From: Gammaproteobacteria bacterium
GTDB lineage: Bacteria > Pseudomonadota > Gammaproteobacteria > SZUA-152
Direction: 5' to 3'
Assembly (NCBI GenBank): GCA_022627515.1
Contig: JAKEGK010000021.1
Location: 1 to 42,045 of the forward strand
Length of the DNA stretch: 42,045 nt
Under the pieces are notes generated by a model. That model was given only the letters and a program-made list of their open reading frames with translations, was not told the origin of the DNA and made no database searches. Shown one piece after another: positions 1 to 7,672 of this stretch. The position numbers and the translations under genes were made by a program. The number at the start of each line of letters is the position of its first letter. Positions within the stretch are counted from its first letter, which is position 1.

Positions 1-74
1 ACTGCTGCAGGCGCCAGTAGCGCAACCAAAAGCAGGCAGAGTTTCATTGCGGGTGTTACAAATCTTGTGATCAT
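1..74 (-). CDS. Exported protein, N-terminal part only (cut by window edge)
   Basis: Reading leftwards from an ATG at 74, the frame stays open to base 1. The first 25 residues form a Sec-type signal peptide: a short basic start (MITRF), a second Met at residue 10 followed by Lys, then a hydrophobic run (LCLLLVALLAP). A Shine-Dalgarno sequence (AAAGGAGA) lies about 5 bases before the ATG, which favours this start over the internal Met at 47. It lies 54 bp downstream of the lipoprotein gene on the same strand, so the two are probably one operon. Nothing can be said about the mature protein because it lies outside the window. Confidence 0.7.
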   Translation of the reverse strand, partial: MITRFVTPAMKLCLLLVALLAPAA

Positions 75-128
75 TTTTGTCTCCTTTCTTTTCCTTGACT
101 CAGGGGGCCGCTACAGGTGATGCATGGA

Positions 129-947
129 TTATTTTTTAGCGGTGAGGCGTTTCACTCTGTCCAGCTGGTCCTTGGGCTGGAAATCCAATGCATCAAGCGC
201 TGTATAGCCGGGCACCCGGAATTTTGGGCCGCCTTTTTCCTGCTGGTCTTTTTGCAGTATCCAGATGCCTTCTGCTTCCACTTTGGGTTTTGGAGACGCT
301 ATCCACACTTCATCATTGCTTTCAGGATAGATCATGCGCAGTTCCTCGCCCTGCAACTCCCCTTTTACAATGGAACTGATTTGCAGAACGGCTTCGCGCC
401 ACTGGGGATTGTGTTCGCTGATGGGCAGGCGTTGATCGAGCTTCAATTCATCAGTCTTGACTACCTTGGCCACGGCGACAATGGCGGCGCGGTCAATACG
501 GTCTTTTAATTGCTGGTCCGCTTTTCGCTGCAAGGAACTGTCGACTCTTGATTTGAATTTGTCCGGCTGATCTTCTTTCATTCGTCCCACTTCCATAAAT
601 GCTATGCCTTTGCCATAGATCCAGCCGTTGGTGAAGAACACAGTTGTTTCGCCCGGACCCGTTGAAGGATCTTGCTGAAGCTGAATCGTGACTTCTTTCC
701 CGGTAAGATCACCCAATACATCAGAGGGTGTATAAACGCGGCTGATTTTTACCACGGCGGTTTTGTCGTTAACCGGCACGCTTTCCATGTGCGCCGCGCC
801 GGATTTCTCTACGGCGCCGCTGAATATATAGGTTGAGTCCTGAACCAGCTTGTCGAGGACTTTATCTTCCGGGGGTGGCTTTTTTTCACAAGCGCTAACG
901 GTCAGAGCAGCGAGTATACAAAACAAAACCCAACGTTTATTAACCAT
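129..947 (-). CDS. Lipoprotein of unknown function, 272 aa
   Basis: The N-terminus is a lipoprotein signal: MVNKRWVLFCILAALTVSAC, where LTVSAC is a lipobox with the lipidated Cys at residue 20, followed by charged and proline-rich EKKPPPED. The rest is soluble. It contains two similar halves, each with a stretch of the type 'VVKISRVYTPSDVLGDLTGKE' (residues about 65-85) and 'VLQISSIVKGELQGEELRM' (about 185-205), which looks like a duplicated small beta domain often seen in exported proteins with 'V..V..V.KG.' strands. I do not recognise a named family. The RBS is AGGGAGAT, 6 bases before the ATG. The next gene downstream (1-74) is also exported, suggesting an envelope-related operon. Confidence 0.75.
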   Translation of the reverse strand: MVNKRWVLFCILAALTVSACEKKPPPEDKVLDKLVQDSTYIFSGAVEKSGAAHMESVPVNDKTAVVKISRVYTPSDVLGDLTGKEVTIQLQQDPSTGPGETTVFFTNGWIYGKGIAFMEVGRMKEDQPDKFKSRVDSSLQRKADQQLKDRIDRAAIVAVAKVVKTDELKLDQRLPISEHNPQWREAVLQISSIVKGELQGEELRMIYPESNDEVWIASPKPKVEAEGIWILQKDQQEKGGPKFRVPGYTALDALDFQPKDQLDRVKRLTAKK

Positions 948-1553
948 ATCTGATCTCCCTTCAACTTGGTTCCAGCATTTTTTGTTTCATTAAACCTATC
1001 TGTAACCGGAAAATCCATTACACATCCCATTGCACATTAAATTGGACATGCAAATTGGACATGCGGATATCACCAGTTTTAGATCCATTACAAACTTTCG
1101 CGCCAACGGATAATCTCAAAGGCGGTAAAATATAAACCAGCCGACAGGGTCCACAAACGAATTAATACTGCGCAGCTTGTGCTATATATACAAAGACTGC
1201 TGGCTGATGTACGAATTAGTGGGGCTGTCTATGAATGCTAGTTTATAACTGTTTAATTACAATGACCGGCGTCAATATAAGGTAAGCTCTGATTAATTCT
1301 AAATTTCCCCCTCCCTTTCAGGGCGCGGGTTTGGGGGACGATCATACTTGAAAAACCTCCTATGGTGTTGCGGCCCCACACACACATGAGTGACACCCAT
1401 GTAATGGCCGGTGAAGACGGAAGGAAAGCGCCATGCGGGCCCTGCATCACTATTTTTTGCTAGTGTTTATACGATCAGGCGGGTTGAATGCAAGGTTTGT
1501 TGTTATCAATTAATTTTTGCATTGACTTATGTTTGGAGAATCGGTCATAGCGC
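948..1553. other. Intergenic region without a supported gene
   Basis: About 600 bp. It contains the 13-bp direct repeat at 1039-1064 and an A/T-rich stretch at 1150-1250. Open frames here (for example 1253-1450 on the minus strand) lack a ribosome binding site and have compositionally odd translations, so I do not call them genes. Confidence 0.5.
1039..1064. repeat. 13-bp tandem duplication
   Basis: Two perfect adjacent copies of AAATTGGACATGC (1039-1051 and 1052-1064), about 90 bp upstream of the lipoprotein start at 947. It is one of several short tandem repeats placed in front of genes in this window. Confidence 0.8.
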
Positions 1554-1764
1554 ATGAAATCCTCCGGGCGTCAGTCAGTATCCGCGCGCATCTGGACGGC
1601 GGTGACTGTCATTGGCATATTGGCGGCCGGATCTGGTGGTGGAAAACGAGTGCCGGATTCCAATTGCGGTTATTGTCAGGCCGGGTAGCGAGCCCCAATG
1701 TAAGGACGATTCCGCCGACTACCCGCTATGGGACTGTCAGCCGCACGTCCGCCTACAAGCCTAA
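1554..1764 (+). pseudogene. Small exported Cys-containing protein, probably frameshifted
   Basis: An ATG at 1554 starts a signal-peptide-like sequence (MKSSGRQSVSARIWTAVTVI, then GILAAG). In this frame it stops at 1688 after a short tail with a C-x-x-C pair (NCGYC). In the next frame, from the G-rich run at about 1632-1645 onward, the sequence reads more like an ordinary mature domain with three spaced Cys (ENECRIPIAVIVRPGSE, then QCKDDSADYPLWDC) and ends with TAA at 1764. A strong terminator follows at 1800. A +1 slip in the GGTGGTGG run would join the two parts into a roughly 70-residue exported protein. GGAGA lies 14 bases before the ATG, a long spacing. Alternatives are an intact 44-aa peptide from 1554-1688, or no gene at all. 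Confidence 0.35.
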
Positions 1765-1799
1765 ATAAAATTTTCCGTAAATTTTATTCGGCCACTATC

Positions 1800-1838
1800 G
1801 CCATTCCCGGTTGAACCGGGAGTGGCTTTTTTATTTCG
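1800..1838 (+). terminator. Rho-independent terminator
   Basis: GCCATTCCCGGTT pairs with AACCGGGAGTGGC around a very short loop, and the stem is followed by TTTTTTATTT. The T tract lies on the plus strand, so it ends a rightward transcript, most likely that of the small gene at 1554-1764. Confidence 0.8.
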
Positions 1839-2334
1839 CCAATGACTTCTTAATCGGCCTGTATTCGAGCCATCCCTGATCAACTGCCGTGACTTTGTAG
1901 AACCTGTCTCAAAATTGGTTTGTCAGCGATTTCGGGGGTGTATTTCAAAACCGTCGGCGGCATGGATGCCGCCGCCGAGCATTCTTTTCGAAACAAGCAT
2001 GGACGGCCGCTTACGGCAACCTCGACAATTGCTCCTGCATTGTTCTACCTTCGCCCATCCATGGGCTCGCGCCTCCCGCGGCGATTGTGCATCCATGCAC
2101 TTCGTATTTACAGCGTGTCCGGCAACGCCAAGCCCAAGGTGGCTTACCTTTGCAGCATGTGTTTTTTACAACCTAAGGGTATGTTCTGCTTACCGGGTAC
2201 CAATGGCTGATCATGAATGCTCACCGGGTGTTGTTTATACTCAGTTCAATTCCGTGATACAAACGTGATTTTTACGTGACGTGAGTGTGACCTTTGGCGT
2301 GCACCATCTTCTCTCCACAATGGGTTTGTTTGAT
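1839..2334. other. Intergenic region with a near-perfect palindrome, no supported gene
   Basis: Overlapping open frames at 1915-2268 and 1920-2210 have no RBS and give proline/cysteine-rich translations typical of noncoding GC-rich DNA. The clearest structure is the near-palindrome GGCGGCATGGATGCCGCC at 1956-1973. The phrases CATGGATGC, CATCCATGGGC and CATCCATGC recur at 1961, 2057 and 2091, which suggests a degenerate dispersed repeat. Confidence 0.4.
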
Positions 2335-2409
2335 GACACTGTGTTCATTGACATTCTGTTCATTGACACTTTGTTCATTGATATGGTGTTCATTGACATT
2401 GTGTTTACC
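2335..2409 (+). repeat. 15-bp tandem repeat, five units, carrying TTGACA boxes
   Basis: Five consecutive 15-bp units of the form GACATTSTGTTCATT at 2335, 2350, 2365, 2380 and 2395. Each junction reads CATTGACA/CATTGATA, so the consensus -35 hexamer TTGACA (or TTGATA once) recurs every 15 bp. The array ends 26 bp before the spondin-protein ATG. It could be an expanded promoter region or simply slippage-prone leader DNA; no matching -10 box is obvious downstream. Confidence 0.85.
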
Positions 2410-2435
2410 GGAACATTAGCCAAAGGAGATTAACT

Positions 2436-3107
2436 ATGAGTAAAAAGATAACAGTTATTGCGGGATGCATACTCTCAACCACCGTCTTTGCCGCGGTCAC
2501 CAGCTGGGCCGGCGATATAGGCGATATAAAAGTCTATGAAGTTACCCTCACCAACCTCACTCCCGGGCAACCAATCGCACCGGTGATGGTGGCGGCTCAC
2601 CAGCCGGGTATGTCGTTTTTCGTGGCCGGTGAAGCGCCAAGCGAAGAGCTGGCGGCTTTGGCGGAAGCCGGCAATGGCGCTCCCATGGCCGAGAAGCTGC
2701 GCGCCACGCCTGGTTTCACCGCGGCGGAAGTCGGCGCGGGCGGGACCGGCCCCGGCCAGACCTCAACACTGATGATTACCACGGCAAGGGGAGATCACCT
2801 GAGTCTTGGCGCCATGCTGGGTAATACGAATGACGCCTTTGTTGCTTTGACAGACGTGCCGCTGCCCAAAGGCATGCAAATGACCGTCTATATGGCGTCG
2901 GCCTACGATGCCGGCAGTGAAACCAATGATGAATTGTGCGCGACCGTGCCGGGTCCGGCCTGTGGCGGCGAGGCTCTGTCACCCGACGATAGTGGCGAGG
3001 GTTTTGTATATATTCACAACGGTATTCACGGTATAGGCGGTCTTTCCGCCGCCGAGTACGACTGGCGCAATCCCGTGGCGAAGATTGTCATCAAGCGCGT
3101 GCAATAA
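2436..3107 (+). CDS. Secreted spondin-domain protein, 223 aa
   Basis: The precursor has a Sec signal peptide (MSKKITVIAGCILSTTVFAA, cleavage probably after SWAG at about residue 26). The mature part matches the bacterial Spondin_N domain: an early 'YEVTLTNLTPGQPIAPV' strand, a 'H.PGMSFFVAGE.ASEELAALAE.GN' block, then 'GAMLGNTNDAFVAL', 'AYDAGSETNDE', two Cys in 'CATVPGPAC', and a C-terminal 'GEGFVYIHNGIHGIGGL....YDWRNPVA'. In bacteria this domain occurs in secreted proteins of unknown role; in animals it is found in extracellular matrix proteins. RBS AAAGGAGAT precedes the ATG by 7 bases. A terminator follows directly and a TTGACA tandem array lies upstream, so it is monocistronic. Confidence 0.85.
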   Translation: MSKKITVIAGCILSTTVFAAVTSWAGDIGDIKVYEVTLTNLTPGQPIAPVMVAAHQPGMSFFVAGEAPSEELAALAEAGNGAPMAEKLRATPGFTAAEVGAGGTGPGQTSTLMITTARGDHLSLGAMLGNTNDAFVALTDVPLPKGMQMTVYMASAYDAGSETNDELCATVPGPACGGEALSPDDSGEGFVYIHNGIHGIGGLSAAEYDWRNPVAKIVIKRVQ

Positions 3108-3124
3108 GCGCAGCAGAGAAAGCG

Positions 3125-3162
3125 GCGAGCCGATGGATTGATTCGGCTCGCTGTTCTTTAGT
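3125..3162 (+). terminator. Rho-independent terminator after the spondin gene
   Basis: GCGAGCCGA (3125-3133) pairs perfectly with TCGGCTCGC (3143-3151) around a 9-nt loop and is followed by the T-rich TGTTCTTTAGTTT. It begins 18 bp after the spondin stop codon. Confidence 0.75.
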
Positions 3163-3431
3163 TTATTGCCACGCGGAGATAGGTAGCATAACAGCCTGCA
3201 GCAGAGCATGAGGGGATTTATTGCTGTGTTTTTTATTCAACACTCAAATTGTGCCATAATTATAGCGAGGCCGGCCCGCAACAGCAGGCCGTCGAGGAAG
3301 GTGGTAAACAACGCTTAATTTATTGCGCTGACGCGCCAAGAGAAACCGCTAGCCTGCAGCAACCCGCCGCCAAGGGAACAATTCGGGCAATTTGCTTACT
3401 AATTGAGTATTGAAGCTTTCACACTGATTGA

Positions 3432-4979
3432 ATGACCAGACACGCACATACCGACGATTTGGCGCTATTAATTTCCGCGTTGCCTGCAACTCTGCAGGAA
3501 GCCTTAAGTAAACTCCCGCGCGAAGAATTATTGGAAGTGGTCCTTGACCTGGGACGGCTTCCGCAGGCGCGCTTGCCTGGCCGTGCCATGGATTTGGCCG
3601 AAACACCCGTGACCCGGGCGGATCTTGACCAGGTGGTCAGCAATGTCGGTGAATTTGGCGCGGATAACCGGGCCGGTATCGAAGGCACGCTGCACCGGAT
3701 ATCCGCCATCCGCAACCGCCTTGGCGTTATCGTTGGATTAACGTTACGGGTGGGACGGGCCATGTTTGGCACCATTGATCTGATCCGGGATCTGATTGAA
3801 GACAACCACAGCGTGCTGCTGCTTGGACGGCCGGGGGTGGGCAAAACCACCAAGCTGCGCGAGATTGCCCGCGTGCTCGCCGATGAATTCAACAAACGGG
3901 TCATCATTATTGATACCTCCAATGAAATCGCCGGTGACGGTGATATCCCGCATCGCGCCATAGGTTCCGCGCGCCGCATGCAGGTGGCGCATCCTGATCA
4001 GCAACACGCCGTAATGATTGAAGCCGTCGAGAATCACATGCCCGAAGTCATCATCGTGGATGAAATCGGCACCGTCGCCGAGGCGATGGCGGCGCGCACC
4101 ATTGCCGAGCGGGGAGTGCAGTTGATCAGCACCGCGCATGGTAATACCCTGGATAATGTGCTGCGCAATCCCACGTTATCTGATCTGGTTGGCGGCGTGC
4201 AGACCGTGACGCTGGGCGATGAGGAAGCGCGCCTGCGCGGCACGCAAAAAACCATCAGTGAACGCAAGGCGCCGCCCACCTATAACGCCGTGGTGGAAAT
4301 AGTGGATCATGATCAGGTGATTGTGCATACCGATACCGCGAAAGCGGTTGATGCTCTGCTGCGCGGCAGGGAACCCGGCGGCGTGCGCCGTACACCGCAG
4401 GGTGAAGAGCTTGTGACAATAACAGCTGCGCCGCCGGATGCTGAATATATTGAAAGACCGGTTGCGTTTTCCATTGCCGATATCAAAGGTCCGGTGCGCA
4501 TTTTTCCCTATAGTATCAGCCGCGACTCGGTGGACCGCATGATCCGTGATTTGCGCCTTGAAGCGGTCGCCACGAATAAACCGGACCGTGCGCATCTTGT
4601 TGTGACCTTGCGCAGCCGCGTTGAGGATCAGCGGTTACGCCGTCTTGTGCAGGCGACCGGATTGCCCGTGTATAGTGTCAAGAAGAGCACAACATCCCAA
4701 CTGCGCCGCCTGTTCCTCGATATATTCAATGTGGTTCGCGGAATGGATGACGATGATATCAATGAAGCCGTGCGTGAAACCGAAGCGGCGATTCAACGCG
4801 CGATTAAGGAAGGCGTGGTAGTGGAACTTTCCCCCAAGCCTCCCGCCCTGCGCAAAGTGCAGCACCGTGTTGCCAGCCGCCACCATGTGATTACGGAAAG
4901 TGTCGGCAGTGAACCCAAACGCCATCTCGTTATTTATCCCCATGCGTTCGCGGCGTTGAAAGAAGGTCAGGTATATTAA
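3432..4979 (+). CDS. AAA+ ATPase with R3H nucleic-acid-binding domain (Ycf45/SpoIIIAA-like), 515 aa
   Basis: Residues about 120-300 form a P-loop ATPase: Walker A GRPGVGKTTK, a sensor region around 'IIIDTSNEIAGDGDIPH', Walker B 'PEVIIVDEIG', and 'STAHGNTLDNVLRNPTLSDLVGG'. This arrangement is that of the Ycf45/SpoIIIAA group of secretion-ATPase-like proteins. A linker region (about 350-440) is followed by a C-terminal R3H domain with the conserved Arg-x3-His: 'VQHRVASRHHVITESVG' then 'RHLVIYP'. R3H domains bind single-stranded nucleic acid, so a role in RNA or ssDNA handling is likely, but no substrate is established for the family. The length is typical. The ATG at 3432 has no good RBS. The gene stands alone, with 450-500 bp spacers rich in repeats on its 3' side. 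Confidence 0.85.
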   Translation: MTRHAHTDDLALLISALPATLQEALSKLPREELLEVVLDLGRLPQARLPGRAMDLAETPVTRADLDQVVSNVGEFGADNRAGIEGTLHRISAIRNRLGVIVGLTLRVGRAMFGTIDLIRDLIEDNHSVLLLGRPGVGKTTKLREIARVLADEFNKRVIIIDTSNEIAGDGDIPHRAIGSARRMQVAHPDQQHAVMIEAVENHMPEVIIVDEIGTVAEAMAARTIAERGVQLISTAHGNTLDNVLRNPTLSDLVGGVQTVTLGDEEARLRGTQKTISERKAPPTYNAVVEIVDHDQVIVHTDTAKAVDALLRGREPGGVRRTPQGEELVTITAAPPDAEYIERPVAFSIADIKGPVRIFPYSISRDSVDRMIRDLRLEAVATNKPDRAHLVVTLRSRVEDQRLRRLVQATGLPVYSVKKSTTSQLRRLFLDIFNVVRGMDDDDINEAVRETEAAIQRAIKEGVVVELSPKPPALRKVQHRVASRHHVITESVGSEPKRHLVIYPHAFAALKEGQVY

Positions 4980-5270
4980 AGTTTTTCCTGTCATCGTTAT
5001 CCCCTCATTGTGAGAGAGGGTAAAGATGCAAGCATCAGATATAATTCACCTCGCATCCTTTCCTGAAACAGTGGTAAGTTGAAACAGTCGCAGATTGCGG
5101 TGAGTTCCGCGAACCGCAACAATCAAGAGGTTATGGTGGGCGCGATGGTGCGCATTGTGCGTCAGCGGCCCCCTGTAAGAAAAACTTTCACGGTCTCCTT
5201 GCCCGCCATGCCGGCGATAACCTTATAATGCCGTAACAAACAGGGCTTTTGGTGTTCGCGGCGCCCACCC
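4980..5270. other. Intergenic spacer before the FBP phosphatase gene
   Basis: No gene is supported. The spacer contains one copy of a dispersed repeat (5091-5178), described separately, and leads into the inverted repeat at 5271-5300. Confidence 0.5.
5091..5178 (+). repeat. Dispersed intergenic repeat, family R, copy 1
   Basis: The segment CAGATTGCGGTGAGTTCCGC, then GAACCGCAACAATCAAG, and after a short gap ATGGTGCGCATTGTGCGTCA with GCGGCCCCCTG, matches the reverse complement of 39898-39986. Part of it also matches 29117-29170. It is the most diverged of the three copies. No coding content. Confidence 0.65.
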
Positions 5271-5300
5271 ATGTATCAATGCCAAAAGTAATTGATACAT
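5271..5300. promoter_or_regulatory. Perfect 10-bp inverted repeat upstream of the FBP phosphatase gene
   Basis: ATGTATCAAT (5271-5280), 10-bp spacer, ATTGATACAT (5291-5300). The arms are perfectly complementary. TATCA/TGATA half-motifs recur closer to the gene (GTATCAAAA near 5338, ATGATACAG near 5434). The site is about 180 bp upstream of the ATG at 5479. It could be an operator for a dimeric regulator or an RNA hairpin; no T tract follows, so it is not a terminator. Confidence 0.5.
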
Positions 5301-5478
5301 ATCAGTGTTACATATTTCAAAACGCGGTATTTTAAACGTATCAAAAAACCTTTCACACAAAAACTGCAAGCAACTACATTGCCACAGTAAAACCTGTTTT
5401 CCAGGGCAGCAATTTTTCCGGACAATACCGCGGTTATGATACAGGCGGTCAATCAATTCGATACGGAGCGGCACAGAC

Positions 5479-6579
5479 ATGAAACTCACACTCAGTGTTA
5501 TAAAAGCGGATATCGGCTCGATCGGAGGCCATATCTGTCCTTCCCGGGAATTATTCGAAAGCGTCAGTTCTTATGTTAAGAAACACAGTCATGATCTGCT
5601 CATCGACCACTATCTCAGCTTTACCGGTGATGACATTGCGATTGTCATGACGCACACGCGCGGAACCGGAGACGGGAAAATTCATAAACTTGCCTGGGAT
5701 GCCTTTATTACCGGCACCGAAACCGCAAAAGCGCAGGGTCTGTATGGCGCGGGGCAGGATCTGCTGAAAGACTCGTTCTCGGGTAATGTTAAAGGCATGG
5801 GTCCGGCGGTGGCGGAGATGGAGTTCGAGGAACGGACCAACGAACCGTTTTTGTTTTTTGCGGCGGATAAAACCGATCCGGGCGCCTACAACCTGCCTTT
5901 GTATCTGGCGTTTGCCGATCCCATGACGACGCCGGGCCTGATGCTGGCGCCGGTGATGGCGAAGGGATTCCGGTTTGTGATCATGGATGTGAATCACACG
6001 GAAGGCGACCGTATCATTGAACTCAACGCACCGGAAGATTTATACGATATCGCGGCGCTTTTGCGCGACACCGAACGCTACGTGGTGGAATCCATCTGGT
6101 CGCGGACGACGGACGAACAATCCGTCGTGGTCTCAACATCCCGCCTGCATAATATTGCGGGCACATATACCGGCAAGGATGATCCGGTCATGCTGGTGCG
6201 CGTGCAAAAATCTTTTCCAGCGACGGGAGAGATTCTCGCGCCCTATGCGATTGGCCCGTATGTAGCGGGTTGCATGCGCGGATCGCATCAAATGCCCTTG
6301 ATGCCGGTGCCATTGAATTCCGGCATCAGTTATTTTGACGGGCCGCCGGTCGTCAGCTGCGCGGCGTTTGCCATGCATAAAGGTAAAATGACGGAAGCCG
6401 TTGACGCCTTCGCTCATCCTTTCTGGGATAACGTCCGCAACACGGTTTCCGAAAAAGCGATCGGGATGCGGCGCCAGGGTTTCTTTGGCGCGGCTATGCT
6501 GCCCATGTCGGAACTGGAATATACCGGCATCATGGAAAAACTGGATAGACTTGACGGCAAGTTCCGCATCCGTGAATAG
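5479..6579 (+). CDS. Fructose-1,6-bisphosphate aldolase/phosphatase (class V FBPase), 366 aa
   Basis: The whole chain matches the archaeal/deep-branching bacterial FBPA/P family, a Mg-dependent bifunctional enzyme that condenses triose phosphates and dephosphorylates the product to fructose 6-phosphate. Diagnostic blocks: the N-terminus 'KLTLSVIKADIGSIGGHICP', 'DIAIVMTHTRG', 'WDAFITGTETAKAQGLYGAGQDL', 'FFAADKTDPGAYNLPLYLAFADP', 'DDPVMLVRVQKSFPATGEI' and 'PYAIGPYVAGCMRGSHQMPL'. Length is normal for the family. It serves gluconeogenesis or carbon fixation. GGAG lies about 11 bases before the ATG. An inverted repeat at 5271-5300 may regulate it. No other Calvin-cycle gene is visible nearby. Family assignment is firm; the physiological role is inference. 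Confidence 0.9.
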   Translation: MKLTLSVIKADIGSIGGHICPSRELFESVSSYVKKHSHDLLIDHYLSFTGDDIAIVMTHTRGTGDGKIHKLAWDAFITGTETAKAQGLYGAGQDLLKDSFSGNVKGMGPAVAEMEFEERTNEPFLFFAADKTDPGAYNLPLYLAFADPMTTPGLMLAPVMAKGFRFVIMDVNHTEGDRIIELNAPEDLYDIAALLRDTERYVVESIWSRTTDEQSVVVSTSRLHNIAGTYTGKDDPVMLVRVQKSFPATGEILAPYAIGPYVAGCMRGSHQMPLMPVPLNSGISYFDGPPVVSCAAFAMHKGKMTEAVDAFAHPFWDNVRNTVSEKAIGMRRQGFFGAAMLPMSELEYTGIMEKLDRLDGKFRIRE

Positions 6580-6656
6580 GCTGTATGGCTGCGGCTTTAT
6601 CGCGCGCGTATTAATAGCAAAAATAATCAGCGGCCAAAAATGTTCAGGATACCGTG

Positions 6657-6854
6657 ATGACCGACCAGCAACCGATGGTGTATGTTGACGAGCCTCTATT
6701 ATGGGAATACAAACACCTTGTAAAGGCCGTGCGTGATCAATCACTCCCGGCGGAAGAGGAGCTGAACAGCCTCGGCGCGCAAGGCTGGGAGCTTGCCGCC
6801 GCTTTCATTGTTTTAAATGAAGCGCACTTCTACTTCATGCGGGTGAAAGCATAA
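6657..6854 (+). CDS. Small DUF4177-like protein, 65 aa
   Basis: Contains the pattern 'WEYKHLVKAV' followed by 'EEELNSLGAQGWELAAAFI' and an aromatic C-terminus 'HFYFMRVKA', typical of the DUF4177 fold (two strands, a helix ending in LN.LG..GWEL, and a last strand). Function unknown. CAGGAT lies close to the start; GTG at 6654 is an alternative start three bases earlier. It lies 77 bp after the FBP phosphatase gene on the same strand and may be read from the same transcript. Confidence 0.65.
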   Translation: MTDQQPMVYVDEPLLWEYKHLVKAVRDQSLPAEEELNSLGAQGWELAAAFIVLNEAHFYFMRVKA

Positions 6855-7031
6855 TAACTCTTTGCTGCCTGAAGTTTCCTGTGTTTCAAAAAACAGTGAT
6901 CAGGATTCAAGTTCCCTTCATTAAAAAGGATTCTCAATGACAAGCATGGAATTGTTGCAGACGGGGATTGCAGGCAATAACCTGCAAACCCGGCCGAATG
7001 CCCGGCGCTGTAATGTTCATGTTTGCGGCTG

Positions 7032-7478
7032 TTACATTTCCACAAGATCCGTGTGCCCGAATCCTCTTTCGTAATTCAGCACTGAAATAACCTGTGGCAT
7101 TAGTTTGAGCACGGTGATTTCGGATGGGTCCGGCTCAGGCCAGTCCTTGAGTTGGGGAAATTTGGCAAGCATCAATTCCCCTGCATGCGATATTTCTCTC
7201 GCATCCGTCACTATTTCAGCGCGGGCCGCCATCGACAGGCCTTTGATCTTGTTCCAGTCGGATTCATCATGGTCGATAGTGAGGGATACACGGGGATCGT
7301 GTTTAATGTTATTGACCTTCTGTGCCTGTGGAAATGTCATGACATAGATTTTCATACCATCATTGGCATAACCTACCGTGGTCGCCTGCGGCCAGCCATC
7401 CGGGCGGATCGTGGCGAGCGTCAGAATATTGTTTTGCGCAAGTATTTCCCGTATCAATTTTTCGACCGCTTTGTCCAT
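7032..7478 (-). CDS. Pyridoxamine 5'-phosphate oxidase-like flavin-binding protein, 148 aa
   Basis: A split-barrel FMN-binding fold: 'ILTLATIRPDGWPQATTVGYANDGMKIY' near the N-terminus (the usual PNPOx strand-turn-strand), 'KVNNIKHDPRVSLTID', a helix with 'EISHAGELMLAKFPQLKDWPE' and a last strand 'ITVLKLMPQVISVLNYERGF'. Members of this broad family bind FMN or F420 and reduce small molecules; most are uncharacterised, so the substrate is unknown. The RBS GAGGAGA lies 6 bases upstream of the ATG. It runs convergently to the DUF4177-like gene. Confidence 0.8.
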   Translation of the reverse strand: MDKAVEKLIREILAQNNILTLATIRPDGWPQATTVGYANDGMKIYVMTFPQAQKVNNIKHDPRVSLTIDHDESDWNKIKGLSMAARAEIVTDAREISHAGELMLAKFPQLKDWPEPDPSEITVLKLMPQVISVLNYERGFGHTDLVEM

Positions 7479-7672
7479 GTCTTGTCTCCTCGATAATAGG
7501 AATCAGTAATTGCCGATTGTTGCGGCGGAAACCGTGATTAACCGCCGCGTGATGCGAAAATCCGGCAGGATTCTCTGGTTCTATGTGTACGGAAAATCCT
7601 GTGACGGGTCGTTGAAGATCATCAATGAAACCGCTTGTTACCAGTTTACCGCATTTAAGGAACGTGTCCGCA

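Noticed and set aside
1253-1450. Minus-strand ORF of 65 aa
   Set aside because: No RBS, Pro/Arg-rich translation of GC-rich noncoding DNA, overlaps a C-rich repeat-like tract.
1915-2268. Overlapping plus-strand ORFs in the 1.9-2.3 kb spacer
   Set aside because: Two frames open over the same bases, no RBS, composition unlike the neighbours; palindromic repeat DNA explains them.
3419-4595. Several long minus-strand ORFs opposite the Ycf45-like gene
   Set aside because: Shadows of a gene with clear domains and codon structure on the plus strand.
5271-5300. Terminator at the FBPase-upstream palindrome
   Set aside because: AT-rich arms, 10-nt spacer and no T tract.
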